A DNA stretch of 64,000 bases from Melitaea cinxia (Eukaryota; Arthropoda; Insecta; Lepidoptera; Nymphalidae), in the NCBI RefSeq assembly GCF_905220565.1, contig NC_059402.1, positions 8,991,501 to 9,055,500 on the forward strand. The letters are read 5' to 3'. The notes beneath the pieces are model-generated. The model ran no database searches. It worked only from the letters and a program-made list of their open reading frames with translations, and had not been told where the DNA came from. Positions 57,981-64,000 of the stretch are shown here, in pieces. Made by a program: the position numbers and the translations under genes. The stretch's first letter is position 1. Each line of letters starts with the position of its first letter.

Positions 57981-58048
57981 AATGAGTTGTATGTTTGAAT
58001 GAGTTGTATGTTTGAATGAGTTGTATGTTTGAATGAGTTGTATGTTTG
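57981..58048 (+). repeat. Four perfect tandem copies of a 17-bp unit
   Basis: AATGAGTTGTATGTTTG repeated four times without a mismatch, directly before an RTE 3' end. Confidence 0.95.
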
Positions 58049-58054
58049 ACTCAT

Positions 58055-58340
58055 TACAGCCTATACAGTCCACTGCTGGACATAGGCCTCCACAAGTTTA
58101 CGCCAAAAATAACGTGAACTCATGTGTTTTGCCAAGGTTTTGCCCATAGTAACCACGCTGAGCAGGCGGGTTGGTGACCGTAGGGCTGGCTTTGTCGTAC
58201 CGAAGACGCTGCTGCCCGTCTTCGGCCTGTGTATTTCAAAGCCAGCAGTTGGATGGTTATCCCGCCACCGGTCGGCTTTTTAAGTTCCAAGGTGGTAGCG
58301 AACCGTGTTATCCCTCAGTGGCCTCTTACGACACCCACGG
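58055..58340 (-). mobile_element. RTE-like LINE 3' end
   Basis: On minus: GGGTGTCGTAAGAGGCCACT, AAGACGGGCAGCAGCGTCTT, GTCACCAACCCGCCTGC, then AGGCCTATGTCCAGCAGTGG and a short end. Shares more than 100 bp with 28262-28370. 5'-truncated. Confidence 0.72.
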
Positions 58341-58622
58341 GAAGAGAGTACAGTACTTTAGCTTAGTTACCTTCTTTTATCTAAAATAATACAAATAATT
58401 CGTATCAAATATTTGATAACGACGAGGACATTTCCTAAAGACAGAACTATACATTGTACCTACAATAATTTTAATATTTACTTGTAAAGATAATCAGTAA
58501 AATTATAGTAGATGGATTATACAGATAAACGTTTTTTTAAAGATAATATTTTATTAAAAAAATTGTTTAAAGTATTAAAATAATTTTACTTTGCTAAATT
58601 ATTCTCTCCAATTTTAACAACA

Positions 58623-58825
58623 TCTATAATATAAAAATGAGTCGCTGAATGTGTTGCTAAGCGCAAAATTCGAGAACGGTTGGACCGATTTCGCTAATTC
58701 TTTTTTAAAAATATTCCTTGAAGTACGAGGATGGTTCTTAAGGAGAGTAAAATTCTAAAAAAAAAAAAATTAATAAAATTAAAGAATCGACTGTTAGGCG
58801 ATACGAAGTTCGCCGGGTCAGCTAG
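58623..58825 (+). mobile_element. Helitron-like element, copy 2 of the GAGTCGCTGAATG subfamily
   Basis: A|TCTATAATATAAAAATGAGT start, GCCGGGTCAGCTAG|T end. Nearly identical to 3488-3777 outside the middle. Confidence 0.78.
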
Positions 58826-61800
58826 TTTTATATATAAATAATCAACATCTGATACTTTTTAAATCTAAGATAGGTTATAAATATAATATCTAATATAATA
58901 AAAGTCAAATAGGCAGGTTTATTTTTATTATGAATAGTATCGATATTAGAATAATATCACTGTATCTGTAATGATTTGTTAAATAAAAACATTTGACCAT
59001 CACTAAGTTCTTCTCACCAAACTACAGAGTTAAATACTTTTCCCTCGAAAAAGCACAAATCACTTCAAGTTTTTTTATTCGAGTACCCGCAATAAAATGC
59101 TATATCACGCCACGCATCTTTCTTTGAACGTTACTTTTTATTTTCTAAATAAAATAGTTCATTGTTAAGACGTTGCTGCCCCACAATTTCTTTTATGACG
59201 TGAAGTTTTATAATTTTTAACTGTTCACTGTTTTATCTTTTATCTAACCACATGTGTAATGTCTTTCTAATCTTAGAAGTTCGAGTATGATAAGGTCTTA
59301 AAATACACGAAATGTATTATCAACAGCAACCTTTTTTTATTATTCGAGACAACAAGTAAGCTATATTATTTTTTTGTTTTGAAGTTAGACTTTTGAACGT
59401 CCGTCAGCCTGCTACAGTTCATAGGAATCGCAAAAGATAAGCATCTTTGAAAACCTTATAGTATCACTGGAGTTCTTACAGGTATAGGCAGAGACAAATA
59501 AACAAAAAAGTTTAAAAGTATTAAATTTCTTGTTCGTTTAATATCTACCAACCATATAAATTAAAGATATAATTTTTAAATGACACATATTGCTCTCATA
59601 ATTTATTATCATTGCTTAGAAAATAAAAGATTCATTTGTTACTATATTGTGTAATAAAAGAGTTCACGCTGTTCCTATTTTGTTTGGTTATTTTAGGGTG
59701 CGGGTGTGTACACATCATTTAATAAATGAAATATGTGAAAGCTTTAGTTACATAGGTCGGCCGCCCATCGAGGGGTAAAAATGCGGTGTGAGGTATATTG
59801 ATTAAAATACTAAAAATATGTGCCACGGTTATTCAAATGAAATATTTCTTTACTTTGTTATTGTATTATTTTTAGAATCTATCTCAATATATTTTTTTCA
59901 TCGTACGTTGCTTTACTATTCTTTTCATTAATTTAAATTAATAAATCGTATTCTTAATAGACTTTTGTTTTAAAAGTAAAAGTGCGTTACGATTAATTTT
60001 AAACAAAATTGTAAAACTATTGATTCAAAGCCATTTTAGTAAATCGAGGACCCTGTGCTTAGATTGTAAAAGTTACGAAAGCTTATAGCAAGCAATTCTT
60101 TTAATATCGATGTAGGCGGTGTGAGAGGTACTAACGTGTTAAGATAGCAGACTTAATTGTCCCTTTGAACGGCGCATTTAACACGTGCTATTGTAAAAAT
60201 ATAAAACTGAAAAAAGATTGACTATAAAACTAACACGTGAAATATAAAAAAGATGGATATTTTGATAACGGATTTTGACCTCGAGACGCTGCATTTTATG
60301 ACCGTGTTACTTACATTTTTTTTATTTGATTTTTGATGTCATATTAGTCCAACCTGTTCGACCGGTTTTTGTCTTGTATTGGATATTTGTGCATTATGTA
60401 ATAGTATTTTAACCGACTGCCGAAGAAAGATTGATACATATTTAAATCGTATCGTTTGTTCGGTTTCGTTTTTATCTGTCACTCGGCGTCTAAACAATGT
60501 TAATCGCTTGGAAGCGCCTATGGACTTACAAGTAACCTATGTTTACTCAGCGTACATTGTCATTATTTTATCTATATAATATTAATTTAATGTGACTGAA
60601 CTTCGTTTAGTTCATGACTTATTGGTTTATATTTTTTTAAGTAACATCTTTTTGTTCGTAACGATCGTTAGGCTTGAGAGTTGCAGCGAAGTTAATTACG
60701 GTTGTTACAAATTATAATATAAGCGTCATAAATAGGTTATGGTACAAATAGCCGGTTGCACACTATTATGCTCAATACTTTATTTAAAATACAGATATGT
60801 AACAATCATAAAACAGATTGGTAACCTTTGTTACAACACCGGCCGGCCGTCTTCGGGTCGAGTTCTTGGCTGTTAGTCCATAAAACTGAAAAAAAGTAGT
60901 TCCATACTGCTATATAACATAGTAAATAAAATAAATATGTAGTAGTAATTATTATTTAGTATTTTGTTACTGACTACATTATCTTCTTTCTTTACCATTG
61001 TATACACCTACAATCATTCAACCTAAATTTTACGTCCGACTCCAACTTATTTACATTACATTACATTACAGTTAATAATCATAAACTATAAATATAGTGG
61101 TTCCATGTCCGTGGTAAAACATGAAGGTATAAAAAATATGTTTAAAAATAATAAATTAAATCTGGAGATTATGAATCAGTTATTTGAGTAGGACCTGTTT
61201 TTGTAAGAGATATAATATAATTATAGCTCTTATTTAATTATAACTATACTTTACCCGTCATCGCACAAAACATAGTCACGTAGAATCACAGACACATTCA
61301 TTTACATAACTTTCCATTACTGCAAATATTTACTTGTTATATACCTACGTGTGATTTGTTGCATTGTAGTTATATTTATTGAGTTCAGTAGCACGGTTCA
61401 CTAATTTCTTTTTATATTTTTCATTCAGACGTTGTGCATATAAACGATGAATTGCATGATATGATAATACCCAGTTAATAAATTTACCTTAATTACGAAT
61501 TAATGAACATTTCTAATTTTTCATAAATTATTTACCAATTATACTTAATCTATTCAATATGGTTATTATAATAAAAATTAATATATGAGTAAATTTATTA
61601 TTACAGAAGGCCATCGTATTTTAGCTTTCTAATATTATCATAATTAAAAATAATAAAATGAGTCTTAAAATTTATTTGTAGTAAAATAAACCGTTGTTTC
61701 ATTAAAATTAAAATATTAAGTATTAATTTTTAACGTTCAGATAATGTAATGTGAATATTAAGACTCTTCAAAATTTAGTAATGGACGAAATAAATACAAA

Positions 61801-62627
61801 ACAAAAAAAAAAAAGAATTTCTTCTATAATGTGAACGACTCTTGGATTTGTAAGCTTGTAATTCAGATTTCTTAACATTTTTGGCTGAAACAATATTTTA
61901 TGCCGTAGAAAACTTTTTAATAAATGGGATATTTAAAGTTGATCAAAAATAATTAATAATAATAATAAATAGTTTTTATTTTTCACATAAGCCTCATGGA
62001 TACGAATACGATGATAATTAGTAATTTCAAACAAATCAACAGATTTTTTTCATTTTAATAATGCGAATAATTCACACACCTAGTTTTAAGGTTGAGAAAT
62101 AAATAAGAAATGTGACAATAATTCTAAGTTTTATCACTAGTCAAACCGGAATATTTGTTAAAAATAAGACGACGTAAGAATAGAAGGCTAGATAAAACGT
62201 ATAAAAGATTTAATCAAACCGTTAATTTTTTATAATTTCTTAAAGTTTAATTCGTCTACAACCGAAATTTTATTGTCTAACATCAAAAGACAAATTAAAG
62301 TACTATTGTACAAATTATTTGAAATTTTTATTTAAACAAAATCTTTAGATATACCTAACCATAAAAACCATTAACATGTAAGAGAAGTGATTGATTTGGT
62401 ATTGACCCAATCAATTCTTATTGGAACAAATATAATGTTAGAGAATAAACAGGCGTGTAATAATGCCACTGTCAAGTGTTCTTATAAAAATTATAAATGA
62501 AAAGCAATAGATTTAGCGAATCAAATGCATATTAAGTTGTTTTGAACTTAATAAAACTAAAATTTATGCCTAAAACTATTTTAATATTATTTTGTAATAA
62601 CCAAATCGAGCAAAGTGTATTCCGTTC

Positions 62628-62633
<6 letters not shown>

Positions 62634-62668
<35 letters not shown>
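62634..62668. repeat. (TA)n microsatellite
   Basis: About 34 bp of TA dinucleotides followed by a T run. Confidence 0.9.
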
Positions 62669-62671
<3 letters not shown>

Positions 62672-64000
62672 TTTTATAATTCAGACATAAATTGTATCAG
62701 TTCAGTTATTTGGGCTATGTTAGTATAAAATAATCGAGTTGAACAACAAGACAACAAGTCATAGTTTAAAATTAAACTGGTAGCGTTTGATTGATCGAAT
62801 TGAAATATCGTCACAGTAATGCCTTTGATAAGATGTAATGCAGCTGCAGCCATTCTGAACCCGCATTATATTCATGAAACGCTGTTGCATACGAGAGCCC
62901 ATCGAGACTGCACTTGCACCCAATTAGTTCCACTGGAGATGTTACAGTGCACTACATTTTATATCTACACGCGAATCGTGTTCTTAAGACAGTTGATATA
63001 AAGGTGTAGTCGATATATATTTGTTCTTCGACATGTAGTTATATTTTCCACCTACGTGAAGAGCGCTATTAATACAATTATAAAAAATGCAAGACATAAT
63101 TACTTGCTTATAGTTTTGTCTTATGGGAAATCTTATGCATTATTAAATACTACTTAAAAATATATTATAATTTGATTTGGTATAGTTATCACATGTATGC
63201 AACATGTGTATGTAATATTGTGTTCTACTTATAGTAAATATCTAATCAGTGATATCGCAGACAAGCCCTTGGTTTCGACTTTACAGAAAGTTACCTTTCT
63301 TTCATTTTTATGTTTAAACATATATATGTGGTTAGCGATGGTAATAGCGCTTGCATCAGTTAAGTGATCGTAAAACTATCGATAATTGTACCTACACGCA
63401 CGTGAGCACAGATTTTTAATGACTTTTGTTATTAGTTAGTTGTAATTATTATTTGAAAATGTGAAGTATGTTATTATATTATGTAATTTGTAGTAACAAA
63501 AACTGTTTTGAAATAAGAACTCTGTTTTGAACTCTGCTGTTTGAAATCTAACAATAAGGGCCACAAAACAATTTGCGTTTGTTTCCTTAATATAACATCT
63601 TGCTGTAAACGTTGTATTTTTTTGTTTTATTTCACAAAATAATCCACTATGCAAACTTTAATTTCTTTTAAGCTATGACAATTTAGAAGTTTTACATGCA
63701 CTGAGTTTTGATGTTACTTCTTCGTCAGTCATGGCGTCAAAGTTATTCAAATTTTCATATATTAAAATCAATTTCGCAGTTTCAAAATTTATCGCTTACA
63801 TAAAAATTAATCTTCCACTTACATGTTTAATATGACTGTAGATAATATAGAATATTATACTATATACTCGTAGAATTGAAAATATTTATCGAATACAAAG
63901 GTTTAAAATATTTCTAGTAAATAAATAAAATAAGTAAAACTAGATAATGTTTTCTAGTTCTTGTTTTAAATAGATAAAATGAAGTGATTTATTTATCAGA

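Larger units (their letters stand above)
50068..64000 (+). other. Probable first intron of spinster, repeat-rich
   Basis: No exon with domain content could be found on either strand. Besides the repeats listed separately there is plain AT-rich DNA, notably about 53227-54184, 57050-57980, 58826-62630 and 62670-64000. The last about 5 kb show no recognisable element. Confidence 0.6.

Noticed and set aside
62819..63001. Possible small gene or spinster exon
   Set aside because: No domain, no fitting splice sites in the required phase, and no resemblance to spinster TM segments.

Overview
The window reads as nuclear DNA of an insect, almost certainly a moth or butterfly. It is AT-rich and has short phase-consistent exons separated by introns with GT...AG ends. 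It is full of repeat types I know from Lepidoptera: short TC...CTAG Helitron-like elements, tRNA-derived SINEs fused to an RTE-like 3' tail, and a family ending in GAAGTCGGTTAAAA. The species cannot be named from sequence alone. I rebuilt exons by hand from splice sites and reading phase; no alignment was run.

Layout, left to right. (1) 1-2927, minus: an SLC7A4-type cationic amino acid transporter, last exon(s) cut off by the window edge. (2) 3-9.9 kb: AT-rich intergenic DNA with Helitron, SINE and other repeats. (3) 9888-12629, minus: an intronless 913-aa leucine-rich-repeat protein of the LAP (Erbin/Densin/Lap1) family. (4) About 12955-25622: a large decayed P-element/THAP9-type DNA transposon (seven-exon transposase on minus, killed by one in-frame stop and one frameshift), into which a full-length, apparently intact I/Jockey-like LINE (13322-18870) has inserted, flanked by a 10-bp target duplication. 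(5) 25789-28793: a second DNA element with roughly 220-bp imperfect terminal inverted repeats and no transposase, filled with secondary insertions (Helitron, LINE tail, RTE tail, SINE). (6) 28992-37196, plus: Sas-6, the centriole cartwheel protein, in 12 exons; its introns hold a 5S-rRNA-like sequence inside a small inverted-repeat element, a 457-bp retroposon-like insert with a perfect 17-bp duplication, and a TTAA-flanked inverted-repeat element. (7) 37.3-42.6 kb: fossil transposons (LINE RNase H domain, a ZMYM1/hAT-like transposase, several small elements). (8) 43025-45991, plus: RPA2, six exons, convergent with (9) 46198-47125, minus: boca/MESD, three exons. (10) 47.5-49.7 kb: an RTE endonuclease fossil and a 927-bp inverted-repeat element with a 10-bp direct repeat at both ends. 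(11) 49863-50067, plus: first coding exon of a spinster-type transporter; the remaining 13.9 kb to the window end looks like its first intron, rich in repeats.

The host genes are ordinary single-copy housekeeping or cell-biology genes that do not form a pathway. The notable content is the layered mobile DNA: an intact LINE inside a dead P-like element, nested Helitrons, a SINE inside an RTE tail, a 5S-like Pol III unit inside a fold-back element, and transposon boundaries lying about 130-330 bp upstream of three start codons (Lap1, Sas-6, spinster).
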